The notes beneath the pieces are model-generated. The model saw only the letters and a list, made by a program, of their open reading frames with translations, had not been told where the DNA came from and searched no databases. Source: Costus lasius (Eukaryota > Streptophyta > Magnoliopsida > Zingiberales > Costaceae). From it: DNA of 64,000 nucleotides. The DNA lies in the NCBI GenBank assembly GCA_027563935.2, contig CM050454.1, forward strand, positions 9,018,001-9,082,000, given 5' to 3'. Positions within the stretch are counted from its first letter, which is position 1. Every line of letters starts with the position of its first letter. Shown here piece by piece: positions 46,561 through 56,685 of the stretch. The position numbers and the translations under genes were made by a program.

Positions 46561-46940
46561 ATACTTAAAATATATAGTAAATATATTTTTAAAACATATT
46601 AATATTTACTTTACTATTAATAATATTTTATTTATTCATATATTTATATCTATTTATATATTAAACAGGTTATATTGATCAGAATGGGTTAACCAAGTAA
46701 GTCACGTGCAGATTATATAAAACGAATATAAGTACTAAATTTAAGTTGAGCTATGATGGTATTGACACTACCCGTTTAAGATCCATGACCCGAATTACCA
46801 GGTCTCCACAAGTGTAAGAAGCTTTGCTCGATTCCAGTCTCTGCTCTCGCAGTCGCACCCGCCTCCGCGAGATCGACGACGACCGACGTGTGTCAGCCTG
46901 CAAAACCCTGCAGACAGACACCCACATCCTTCCCCTTCCC
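46561..46940. other. Spacer before the oleosin promoter
   Basis: AT-rich to about 46800, then GC-rich. An ORF beginning at 46824 overlaps the promoter and the oleosin coding region in another frame and is not supported. Confidence 0.5.
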
Positions 46941-46966
46941 CACGTGGCACCATCCCCACACGTGTC
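46941..46966 (+). promoter_or_regulatory. Two G-box/ABRE motifs of the oleosin promoter
   Basis: CACGTGGC at 46941-46948 and ACACGTGTC at 46958-46966, about 90-110 bases before the start codon. Such paired ACGT elements bind bZIP factors of the ABI5 class and are typical of abscisic-acid-responsive seed genes. A TATA-like TTTTATCTA follows at 46982-46990. Confidence 0.75.
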
Positions 46967-47053
46967 AAACTCCTTCCCTTCTTTTATCTACACCCACTTC
47001 CACTTCCATCTTTTCCATCTCCTTTCACCTCCTGATCTGAGCTGCAGACGACC

Positions 47054-47512
47054 ATGGCCGACCGACTCGACCGCGACCGGTACACAGGCGACGTTACGAG
47101 AGGCCTCGGCCCGGAGAAGGGCCCCTCGGGCTCGCAGGCCCTCGCGGTGGCCACCCTGCTGCCCGTCGGCGGCGGCCTCCTCGCCCTCGCCGGCCTCACC
47201 CTCGTCGGCTCGCTCATCGGACTCGCAGTGCTGACGCCGCTGTTCCTCCTCTTCAGCCCGGTGCTGGTCCCGGCGGCGCTCTTGGCGGCGTTGGCCGTGG
47301 CGGGGTTCCTGTCCTCGGGCGCGTTCGGGTTCGCGGGGTTGTCGTCGCTGGGGTACCTGCTGAAGCGGCTGAGGGGTGAAGCGGAGAAGGCGCCAGAACA
47401 GCTGGAGCAGGTGAGACGGAGGGCCGGCGAGGCGGCGGGGCAGATGGGGCAGAAGGCCAGGGAGGCCGGGCACGCCGTGCAGGGCCGGGCGGAGGAGGCG
47501 AAGAGGACGTAA
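47054..47512 (+). CDS. Oleosin (oil-body structural protein)
   Basis: Intronless 152-residue protein that coats seed or pollen oil bodies and keeps them from fusing. It has a hydrophilic N-terminus (residues 1-27), a long uncharged hydrophobic hairpin (about 28-101) and a basic amphipathic C-terminus (about 102-152). The diagnostic proline knot P-x5-S-P-x3-P is present as [12 protein letters not shown] at residues 62-73. No charged residue lies between 28 and 101, as expected for insertion into the oil-body monolayer. The ATG follows ACC (good context); no nearer in-frame alternative exists. GC content is very high compared with the flanks. Upstream ABREs and a TATA-like box suggest expression in maturing seeds. 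The gene lies between two transposon-rich blocks and between the two MATE genes. Confidence 0.97.
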   Translation: MADRLDRDRYTGDVTRGLGPEKGPSGSQALAVATLLPVGGGLLALAGLTLVGSLIGLAVLTPLFLLFSPVLVPAALLAALAVAGFLSSGAFGFAGLSSLGYLLKRLRGEAEKAPEQLEQVRRRAGEAAGQMGQKAREAGHAVQGRAEEAKRT

Positions 47513-48003
47513 GTCTGTTCATGTAATGCTTGAGAAGGCTCCTCGTGTAATGTAATATGTAAAATGTAAGGGTCTCTTTCGATAAAAATGTAATGTTTTC
47601 GTTAGAAAAATAAAATGCAACGTAGTAGAGAGGTGAGAGGTGAGGTGTAGTTAAGCTTTGAGGATTGTTCCTCTTTTCTTAATTAGAACCCGGAATCTTC
47701 GTAATGAATAAATGGCAGGACCCTGATGTAATATTGGGCGAGTTTCTGCGTTATCTAGTGTTAATTTCTGATTTGTGTGGCTAATAATGAATGAGTTAAT
47801 AAATTTTTTGATATAAATAAAAATAATAAATAATTTTGTAATTAGAATATTTAATTAAAAAATATTATTTTTCAAATTGATTACAGTAGGAGTGGAAAAT
47901 ATTTTTTTTTTACTTTTAAAAGATCATGTCCACTGGAAAATGTAACATTAAAATATGGATAATTTTTGGTTGCTATATTTTCTTTTTTTCTAGTCTGTCT
48001 ACC
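47513..48003. other. Oleosin 3' region
   Basis: 3' untranslated DNA with AATAAATGG at about 47706 and GTAATGTAATATGTAAAATG at 47548 as possible polyadenylation signals, then AT-rich DNA up to the next element. Confidence 0.5.
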
Positions 48004-49069
48004 TAGGGATGGCATTGGGGCGGGGGCGAATATTGCCAACCCCGACCCTGAACCCGACTTTCATATTTAATACTTGACCCCGATCCCGCCGGGGATCGGG
48101 TACCCGCAGGAAAAACCCAGCCTCGTTGAGGAATCGGGTACCTGTAAAAAAACCCGATCCCATGAGAAAAAAAACCTTGGATCTAAGGGGTACGGCCAAT
48201 TAACTTAGATCATCTCGACGTGCTAGGTTCATCTATCTCAGCAAAGAGATTCAAGGTTCTCTTGCAGCTGTTTCGTCATCTAACAAGCAAAAGATGTGCA
48301 GATTGTACAAGTAATCGGTTCATTCATCTCTCTTTTAATCGGAGATTTAATCAGCTACAATATAATAATTAATCTCCACTTGAAACCAGAAATTTTCGCT
48401 TCAAGAAATTAAAGAGTCCGATTAATTAATCGTTGGTAACGAAAGCAAGAAGTGGCAGCACCTGCGGTGCCGGCAAATCGAAGGACCTCCTCGATCATTC
48501 GGATCTGGGCGGCGCGGTGGTTGGCGATGGACTCGATCCCACCAGGGCTGTAGAAGCCGTGGTGCATGTGTTCGCCACAGATGCCCTCCCACAACGAGAA
48601 AGGAGTCGGCGACTGCGAGAAGTGGTGGTGCATGTGTTGGAGGCGACAGCGGCAGCAGCAAGCGATGATGAGAATGGAGTCGGCGAGGAGTCGAGTGACG
48701 AATGGAGGCAGCAGCGGCGCTTAGGGCAAGTTAGGGCAAAATTAGGGGAATAGAGTCGACTTATTTGGCTGATTTAGGGTTTAGAGATTAATATATTATT
48801 TCTTATTTAGTGCTTAGGGCAAGTCGAATAACGAGATTAATGTATTATTACTTATTTGGCTGACTTAGGGTTTAGGAATAATTTTATAAATTTATTAGTC
48901 GGGGCAGGTTCGGGATCGGGGTCAGGGCAAGTAGTAGAAATCCCGTACTCGATCCCGACCCGACCTATACAAGTCAGGTTTTCCTCGAACCCGACCCGAC
49001 CCCGAGTCAACTCGGTTTTTCTCCATTGACTTCGGGTCGGGGCGGGGATAAGTTATATTGTCATCCCTA
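48004..49069. mobile_element. 1.07-kb hAT-like non-autonomous element
   Basis: Left end TAGGGATGGCATTGGGGCGG; right end read inward from 49069 is TAGGGATGACAATATAAC, then CCCCGCCCCGACCCG. The flanks TGTCTACC and CGTCTTCC agree at six of eight positions, consistent with an old 8-bp duplication. Subterminal GGGTCGGG/CCCGACCC words are abundant. The interior (48430-48750) is GC-rich with an internal duplication (GTGGTGCATGTGTT occurs twice) and yields overlapping ORFs on both strands without domains. Confidence 0.65.
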
Positions 49070-49488
49070 CGTCTTCCCCCGTTTACTAGGTGAAAAAGAA
49101 AAAGGAAATGATGAATTTTAGGGTTGTTTTTTTTACTTAGCAGAGGATGGGCAAAAAAATTAATTGTACTTGCCTGTTACCTTACTGTTTGCCATCCTGG
49201 GCAAGGACGGCAAACAGGTGAGAAAATTGTGTTTTTGTGATTGAGAAACTAGGCAAATATGTGAGAAAAATGTATTTTTATGATTATGGATAAACTAATA
49301 CTGTAGTATGTTACATCTACGATTATAAAAATATATTTTTTTATTACGAATAAGTTTATTCATAATAATATTGTTATGACTTATTCATAATAATATTGAT
49401 ATTGTTAGATAGCTTAGAGTATGTAGATTATATGAATATAATTTATCTATCTATATAAAAAAAATTATCTAGTACATCTGTCAGCTCT
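49070..49488. other. AT-rich spacer
   Basis: No gene or element recognised before the target duplication at 49489. It contains a duplicated phrase TTATTCATAATAATATTG (about 49355 and 49381). Confidence 0.5.
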
Positions 49489-49493
49489 CCTTT

Positions 49494-49958
49494 GTTAGAT
49501 TAATTAATGTGGACCACTTATGTATTAATTAATAATTGTATACGGCTATCTAAAATATTTTATCCGTACTTAAGTGATCGATTAAGAAATAATAACTACG
49601 ACTTAATTATCTCAAACTTGTATAGAATATTATTATGTGTAGAGACTTAAGTTTTATTTCTATTTTTGTGATGGGTTAAAAATAGAAATAATATTAAATA
49701 AAATGTCGTGGTCCCTGCAGGCGTGTGTTTTCTTAATTAATTAATAAGGAGTTTTATCTCCTTCCCCTATATATATAGGTGATTCCCATTACCAAGACTC
49801 GTGACGAATATTTCATTCTGAGTATGGAAAACACAAAGCCTTTAGAAGACCTTCTCAATCTCTGATTCTTCAGGTATGCTTTCGCTATGGTATTTTCTCA
49901 ATGTTTTAACATATCATTGTGTTGTGTTTCATATTCACAACCTTTAGTCGATCCAACA
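49494..49958 (+). repeat. 5' LTR (465 bp)
   Basis: Begins TGTTAGATTAATTAATGTGG and ends TTTAGTCGATCCAACA. Compared with the 3' LTR it lacks a short AAGACAGGTGATC-like segment and has scattered substitutions. Confidence 0.95.
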
Positions 49959-49959
49959 A

Positions 49960-49972
49960 TTGGTATCAGAGC
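49960..49972 (+). other. Primer-binding site (initiator tRNA-Met)
   Basis: TTGGTATCAGAGC, one base after the 5' LTR; exact match to the word used by most plant copia elements. Confidence 0.92.
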
Positions 49973-50159
49973 AAGGTTTATGTTAATTCTTTGATAAATT
50001 TTTGAGAATATTTATCTATATCATTATAGTTTAGTCTGTTATGTTTTGATCGCATAAATATTATTCTCAATTGTATTATCAGCTTGCGATCTAAGAATTA
50101 TACCTGTTGTTATGCTTTGCCCTGAAAAATCAATTTGGTACGGAATCTTTTGTGGCATT

Positions 50160-50960
50160 TGTCGCCGACATCAGAATTAAAGCTTCATTCGATTTTCGAT
50201 TTTTTGCCCTAAACCATGTTTGTCGACGTCGTCACAGACGTTAGGGCTGAAATCGCGTCCGAATTTGGATTTGCTCGATCGTGTCGTCTTCTTCATCGGC
50301 GCTCGTCGCCGACGTCTATCGGCGTTGCTGAAGGACAGGTGGTGCTGATGAGTTGTCGGTGCCGGCGCAAAGGGCTTCTGCCCTAATTCTGATGTCGCTG
50401 GCGCTGGATTGTTCGGCGAATTGATGTTTCTGGCAGGCGGTGTCCGGCGTCCGCAAGCGACGTTGAGCTCTTGTCGTTTGGTGTTGGTGAGTCGACGAAT
50501 TCGGGCCGATCGATCTCGTTGTCTTCATCCGCCTCTCGAATCGATTTCGTCGATTAGGCGAATCGATGTTGTTGGCGACGTGGGTGATGAAGGAAATGGC
50601 TGCAAGCTTCCGGCGACGTTTGTTCCAGCGACTGCAGGCTTCCGGCAAAAGCGGCAATGGCGACGTGGGTCGCGTAAGGCGCCGAAATTGCTGCGCGCGA
50701 GCGACGAGTCGTTCGGCGTTTAGGGCAGACGGGTCGCATGTCGCGCTTGGTATGCGTGATGTTTGGGCAATCGTGGGGTTCGCGGGCGTGTCTTGCTCGT
50801 GTGCCTGTTCGGATTTAAGTATGTTGTTGGGACTAGCGCCTGGGCCTGTTTTTTTTTTTAGGCTTGGGCCTTGCCTGTCCCCTTCTATTGTTATTGTGCA
50901 TAGAAGCAGACTGCTATGCAGTTTCTACTGTCTGGGCTTGGTTTGGGCCTAGTCTTCTGG
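50160..50960 (+). other. GC-rich leader segment of the copia element
   Basis: Between the primer site and gag lies about 800 bases of GC-rich sequence with repeated GACG/GTCG/GGCGAC words. It gives overlapping ORFs on both strands without domains. It may be element-specific leader or captured host DNA; nothing in it identifies a source. Confidence 0.4.
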
Positions 50961-51559
50961 GCTTGGTTTTCTACTGCGGGCAGAAGCAGTAGAAAATTGT
51001 TTGGCTAGCTGTGCTGTGCAGCGGCTACCAGCTGCCAATTTTTATAAAATCCAGGAAAATAATTTTCTAATAATTTCAAATAATGACATAATTATTTTTA
51101 TTATTGTCTCAATAATAAAAAAGTCTGATATTATGAAATATATTAATTGAAACAATATGACTACCAAAGTAGCGTATTGTGTAGGTTAATTTATTTTATA
51201 TTGTTAAGATTGTGTGTATGTAATTCATGCGGGTACTAATCGGCCTAAAGGAAGGTTGATACTTGGCCGAATTATGTGCACACATGTGGTAATGACATGT
51301 GATAATTATTTGGTTTTCTTGTCAACATTAAGTCGGTCCAAAGAAATGCTTAGTGTTAGATGAGACTTATTATCAATGTTTGATTACTACAATGAGAGTA
51401 CCACTTACAAGTTAATATTTATGTCCAAAGATGAAATATTAACGTTGTGCTAGGTATCTTGTTATGCACCCATCATTGTTTGAATTTATTATTGTTTAAT
51501 ACTTGAATTTTAATTTAAGTATGATTTGGAACTAATGTGAGTTTATTCAGTTATTAATT

Positions 51560-54500
51560 CTACTTCCAGTATTACTGCTAATATTAATTCCATTCTCATG
51601 CTGAATGACACAAATTTTAAAGCATGATAAGAGATATTACCATTGTTCTTAGAGTCATGGATCTAGACCATGCTCAAGGTAGAACGTCCTACTGATCTTA
51701 CCACTATAAGTTCCTCTAATGATAAGAGGGAGTTGGAAAGATAGGACAGTTCAAATAGCATGAGTCTTATGATCATTAAGCATGTCATATTAGAAGCATT
51801 TAGGGGTATACTACCACTAACAAACCTCATCTCTCTAAAGTATAAGAGTAAAGGATACATAAGAGATCACATTATGAATATGTCTAGTCTTGTTTCGAAG
51901 TTAAAGGCACTTAAGTTAGAGCTGTCAGAAGACTTACTCGTGCATTTAGTTTTCATATCTCCTCCTACATAGTTTAATTATTTTAAGATCAATTATAACT
52001 ATTAAAGGGAGAAATAGACTCTTAATGAGTTAATTTCTCATTATATATAAGAGGAAGAGAGATTGAAGCAAGATAAGTCAGTGAGTGCTCATTTGACCTC
52101 TACCTTAAAGTATAATCAATAAATAAATAAAAGGATAAAGAAACTGCAATATGTACACCACGAAAGAAGTAAAAGAAGTAACAGACTCAGATATTCATCT
52201 GTTTCTTCTATAAAGGTGGTGCACATACTAAAAGGGCTACACCAATTATTATACTTGGTGTGCATAAAGAAATATACACTTCTCACTTTGGTTTATTTTG
52301 AACTTAATTTAGCTGATGTACCTAGTCACACATAGTGGGTGGATTCGGTTGTCACTACTCACATAAGGGTCCAAGTAGGGTTACATGAATTGCTGAAAAC
52401 CAATTGATACTGAAAGATTCATCTATGTGGGCAATCGCAAAACAGTTGAAGTTTATGCAATAAACATATTTGGGTTCTTATGTAATACTAGTCACTATTT
52501 AGATTTAAATGAGACATTTATTGTTCTGTTTCTTGGACAGAATTTAATTTCTATTCTAATTTTGAACAAATCAGGATATTATTGTTCATTTAGGAATAGT
52601 AAATTTACTTTGTCTAAAGATTCAAATCTTAAGTAGTACTGGTCTATTAAGTTCTTTAAATAACCTTTAAATGTTATATATAATTGCTTCATTTAATGAA
52701 ACCCTACATATATATGGTACAAAGTGAAAAATTAAAGAATGAGAATTCTTCATGACACAAAAGATTAGGTCATTTCTCCAGTCGGAGAATGGAAGGACTT
52801 GTGTCTAAAGAAATTCTTGAGCCCCTTCAAATTTGTACTAATTGTATAAAGGGGAAACAAACAAACATAAAGAAGAAAGTGGCAGCCAACAGAACTTCAG
52901 ACGTCTAAGAATGAATTTATATAGATATCTGTGGTCCATTCCCTTTGGCTTCTTAGAATGGTCAACCGTATTTTATTACATTCATAGACGATTATTCTAC
53001 ATATGGCTACCTCTATCTTATTCATGAGAAGTCACAGGGCTTGGACGTGTTCAAAAGTTTTAAGGCTAAAGTTAAAAATCAACTTGGCAAACCTATTAAG
53101 AGCATCAGATCTGATCATGGTAGTGAGTACTACAGCAGATATGATGGATCAGGAGAACAACGTCCAAGTCCTCTTGCTAAATTCCTATAACAAAGGTACT
53201 ACAGACTGCAGTTTATATCCTTAATAGAGTTATAAATAAAGCAACTAATAAAACTCCTTATCAGCTTTGGATAGGTAAGAAACCTAGTCTAAAGCATTTG
53301 TATACTTGTGGACGTCAACTAAAACAAAAAAAAACAAGGCCTTATAGGCCAAATAAAAGTAAATTGGACTCCATAACTATTAGTTGTTATTTTATTGGTT
53401 ATGCTGAGAGGTCTAGGGGTTATAAGTTTTATAATCCTACTGATGAATCTATTTTTTTTTTTAAGATGAGAATTGCTGAATTCTTTGAGGATGATGAGTT
53501 TGGGAGGGAAGATGATAAAGTTAAAAACGTTGTCTTTAAACAGGAATTCATTGCTCTTCCCTTGATCACTGGTGAGAATGATCAGATTTCAGTTTCTGAT
53601 AGTCATGACATTCAGTCTTTAGTTCCTGAGATTTCTCAACCAGTGAATTCAGTTGAACCTTTTAACTTAAATCAAGAAGTTATTACAGAAGAGCAAACTC
53701 ATCATACTCAAGAAATGCCATTAAGGAGATCCATTAGAGAAAGGAGAAATGTGATTCCAGATCATTATGTAATATTTATCCCTGAATATGATATTGGAAT
53801 GGTGGAGGATGATCCAATCAACTTCCACCAAGTCATAGAAAGTTCTAATTCTCACAAGTGGATTGATGCCATGAGTGAGGAGTTAAAGTCTATGATTACA
53901 ACGACGTTTAGGATCTTGAATCACTACCTGAATGTCTGAAGTCCATTGGTTGTAAATAGATATTTAAAACCAAGTGGGAATCAAAAGATAGTGTAAAGAG
54001 ATATAAAGGGCGTCTTCTTGCAAAAGACTTTACCCAAAAGGAAGGCATTGACTAGAAAGAGACTTTCTCTCTGGTATCATTGAAAGACTCTTTTAGTATT
54101 ATTATGGCATTAGTAGCTCATTTTGATCTCGAGCTACATCAAATGGATATAAAGACTGCGTTTCTCAATGGAGACATTGAGGTAATGATATATATGGTGC
54201 AACCAGAAGATTTTGTATCGAAAATTCAAAACAACAAGTTTGCAAACTAAAGAAATCCATCTATAGACTTAAGCAAGTTTCTCGTCAGTGGTATTATAAA
54301 TGTCATCAAGTGGTCATCTCCTTTGGTTTTTAGATGAATATAGTAGATAATTGTATATACCACAAGTTCAGTGGGAGTAAGTATATTTTTCTTATTTTAT
54401 ATGTCGATGACATATTGTTGTTGCTAAGAGAGACAAATTTAGTCTCAAATAATGCCCCAAGAATAATTTTGAAACTAAGGAAATGCAGAAGACTCCATAT

Positions 54501-55035
54501 GCATTTGCTGTTAGGAGTCTGATGTATGTTCAGGTATGTATGCATCTGGATATTGCGTACATTTGTTGGGATGCTTGGTAGATATCTAAGCAACTCAAGA
54601 ATGGAGCATTGGATAGCAGTTAAAAGGGTTCTGCGGTATTTGCAGAAAACTAAAGATCATATGCTCACATACAGAAAATCAGATCAGCTAGAGATCATTA
54701 GGTATTTTGATTCTGATTTTGCTTGATGCCAAGATAGTCGCATATTTACTTCGAGCTACATTTTCCTACTAGTTGGAGGAGATATTTCTTGGAAAAGTGC
54801 TAAGCTGACACTTATAGCTTCTTCCACTATGACAACTGAATTTGTAGCATATTATGAAGCATCCAACCATGGGATATGGCTGCAAAATTTTATCACAGGT
54901 CTGCGTATTCTGGATAACATTGAAAGACCACTAAACTTATTTTGTGACAATAAATCTGCAGTAATATATTCCAATAACAACAGGATTTCGTCAAAGTCTA
55001 AGCACATTGACATTAAATTCCTAGTTGTTAAATAA
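51560..55035 (+). pseudogene. Ty1-copia gag-pol, broken and partly deleted
   Basis: Gag of the UBN2 type (51560-52140): MDLDHAQGR, then MSLMIIKHVILEAFRG, YIRDHIMNMSSLVSKLKAL, EDLLVHLVFISPP. A decayed zinc knuckle (CFFYKGGAHTKRA) follows near 52200. Protease-linked and pre-integrase pieces at 52300-52870. Integrase (52870-53190): the segments with both Asp residues are present (YGRYDGSGEQ-like piece after SDHG), but the sequence jumps to LQTAVYILNRV-like words in shifted frames, losing the NG.AERRN block with the catalytic Glu. Then GKKPSLKHL and a long open piece (53298-53939). Reverse transcriptase lacks a large central part: FLILYVDDILLLLRETN runs directly into NNAPRIILKLRK. RNase H (54526-55035) has SSTMTTEFVAYYEAS, LNLFCDNKSAV and SKHIDIKF. 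Clearly non-functional. Confidence 0.9.
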
Positions 55036-55158
55036 AGAGTTCAGAGTGTTTATATATCTATGGAACATATTGGTACAAACTCCATAATTATAGCATTAAA
55101 GAGCTCCTTAAGGTATACAATTATATCAGGTAATATATATGTGGCCCAAGTGGGAGAT

Positions 55159-55637
55159 TGTTAGATTAATTAATGTGGACCACATATGTATTAATTAATA
55201 ATTGTATATGGCTATCTAAAATATTTTAGCCGTACTTAAGTGATCAATTAAGAAATAATAACTACGGCTTAATTATCTCAAATTTGTATGGAATATTATT
55301 ATGTGTAGAGACTTAAGTTTTATTTCTATTTTTGTGATAGGTTAGAAATAGAAATAATATTAAATAAAATGTTGTGATCCCTGCAGGCGTGTGTTTCCTT
55401 AATTAATTAATAAGGAATTTTATCTTCTTCCCCTATATATATAGGTGATTCCCATTACCAAGACTCGTGACGAATATTTCATTCTGAGTCTGGGAAACAC
55501 AAAGCCTTTAGAAGACCAAGACAGGTGATCTTCTCAATTTCTGATTCTTCAGGTACGCCTCCGCTATGGTATTTTCTCAATGTTTTAACATATCATTGTG
55601 TTGTGTTTCATATTCACAACCTTTAGTCGATACAACA
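55159..55637 (+). repeat. 3' LTR (479 bp)
   Basis: Near-identical to the 5' LTR, ends TGTTAGATTAATT and TCGATACAACA, preceded by the polypurine tract. Confidence 0.95.
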
Positions 55638-55686
55638 TCCTTAACTTTCCTTAAGTAGGTCTTCTTGAAGAAATTTTTTCATGTGA

Positions 55687-55689
<3 letters not shown>

Positions 55690-55734
<45 letters not shown>
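55690..55734. repeat. TA microsatellite
   Basis: About 45 bases of uninterrupted TA just downstream of the copia element. Confidence 0.9.
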
Positions 55735-55739
<5 letters not shown>

Positions 55740-56685
55740 CTCTATATGAATAAATATTTATATAATCTTTTTTGTGTTAAATTTTTTACACATTAGCTAT
55801 ATAACTAGTTTAGCCCAAAAGCCAAATCAGCTCTGAATCGAATCTCAACTATTTTATTCGATTAATCACCAATTTGATTCGATTTGATTGTTAGATAATT
55901 TTTAAATATCCTATCTAAAACCACTTTTTTTTTATATTTGAGCTAAAATCATGCTAACATGTGCTGGTCACATGGTTTACCATCTCGAGCCAGGACACAG
56001 TGCGGTCGAATCGAAATCTAATTCAATCATCATCCCGCTACTTGTACGAACCTGCATAGCTTTTGTTTTTATATACAAATATACCTTTCATAGTTCATCC
56101 TTTTCATCCAGGTCGCATCTAGTGGAGATCTCTTACGTGCCACTGCCACGAAATTTCCCGCATTACTTTTAGCTTCTGCGAATTCAATTTCCGTAGTTAC
56201 GTACAGCATGCAGAGTCGTTTTTCTTTTTTTTTTTCTTTTTTTTGTTTCAGACTGGTTGACTGTTGTCGTTTCCAAGCGAATCTAGCGCAAGCCAACTCT
56301 TCCGATGTCATTGGGGATGGTCGGACGCTGTGGCTTTGGAGAAAATCCGATGCTCGCTTTTTGACGGCACGCCCACAGCTTTTTCTCCCTCGATCATTTG
56401 GAATTCACGTACGACCGCGACGTTCCGGGATTTTTAATTTCATATTGGTCACCTACAAAGGACGGATCAGTTGACGGTGCTGCTCCGCGCTGCTTCGGGC
56501 GTCAGCCAGGGGAGGGCTCATCCGGTGCAGGCGCGGTTCCTTGCTCCGCCGTGGCCTCTGCCGTCGAGTGCATGATCGATGATCATGTGGTGGAAATGAT
56601 TGCAGAGTCAAAATGACGTGGTTCATTAAATTGTGTCTGTCCTTGTTCTGCAGAGAGCACGAAGCCATTGCTTCCCTGATTAACG
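55735..56685 (+). promoter_or_regulatory. Upstream region and probable leader intron of MATE gene 2
   Basis: A good 3' splice site (TTGTTCTGCAG, ending 56654) lies 31 bases before the start codon, suggesting a leader exon and intron upstream. A matching donor could not be chosen. The GC-rich part (56280-56600) gives overlapping ORFs with no domain. No TATA box was chosen. Confidence 0.4.

Larger units (their letters stand above)
49494..55637 (+). mobile_element. Ty1-copia LTR retrotransposon, plus strand, internally deleted
   Basis: A 6.1-kb element with LTRs at 49494-49958 and 55159-55637 and a 5-bp target duplication TCCTT (49489-49493 and 55638-55642). Primer-binding site TGGTATCAGAGC starts at 49960; polypurine tract AAGTGGGAGA ends at 55157. 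Gag, protease, integrase, reverse transcriptase and RNase H are all recognisable but carry deletions and many stops, although the LTRs remain similar. A GC-rich 5' leader (about 50160-50960) is unusual. Confidence 0.93.

Noticed and set aside
46988..47522. Minus-strand and alternative-frame ORFs over the oleosin gene
   Set aside because: Arg/Pro-rich shadows of a high-GC coding region; only the plus-strand frame has the proline knot and hydrophobic hairpin.
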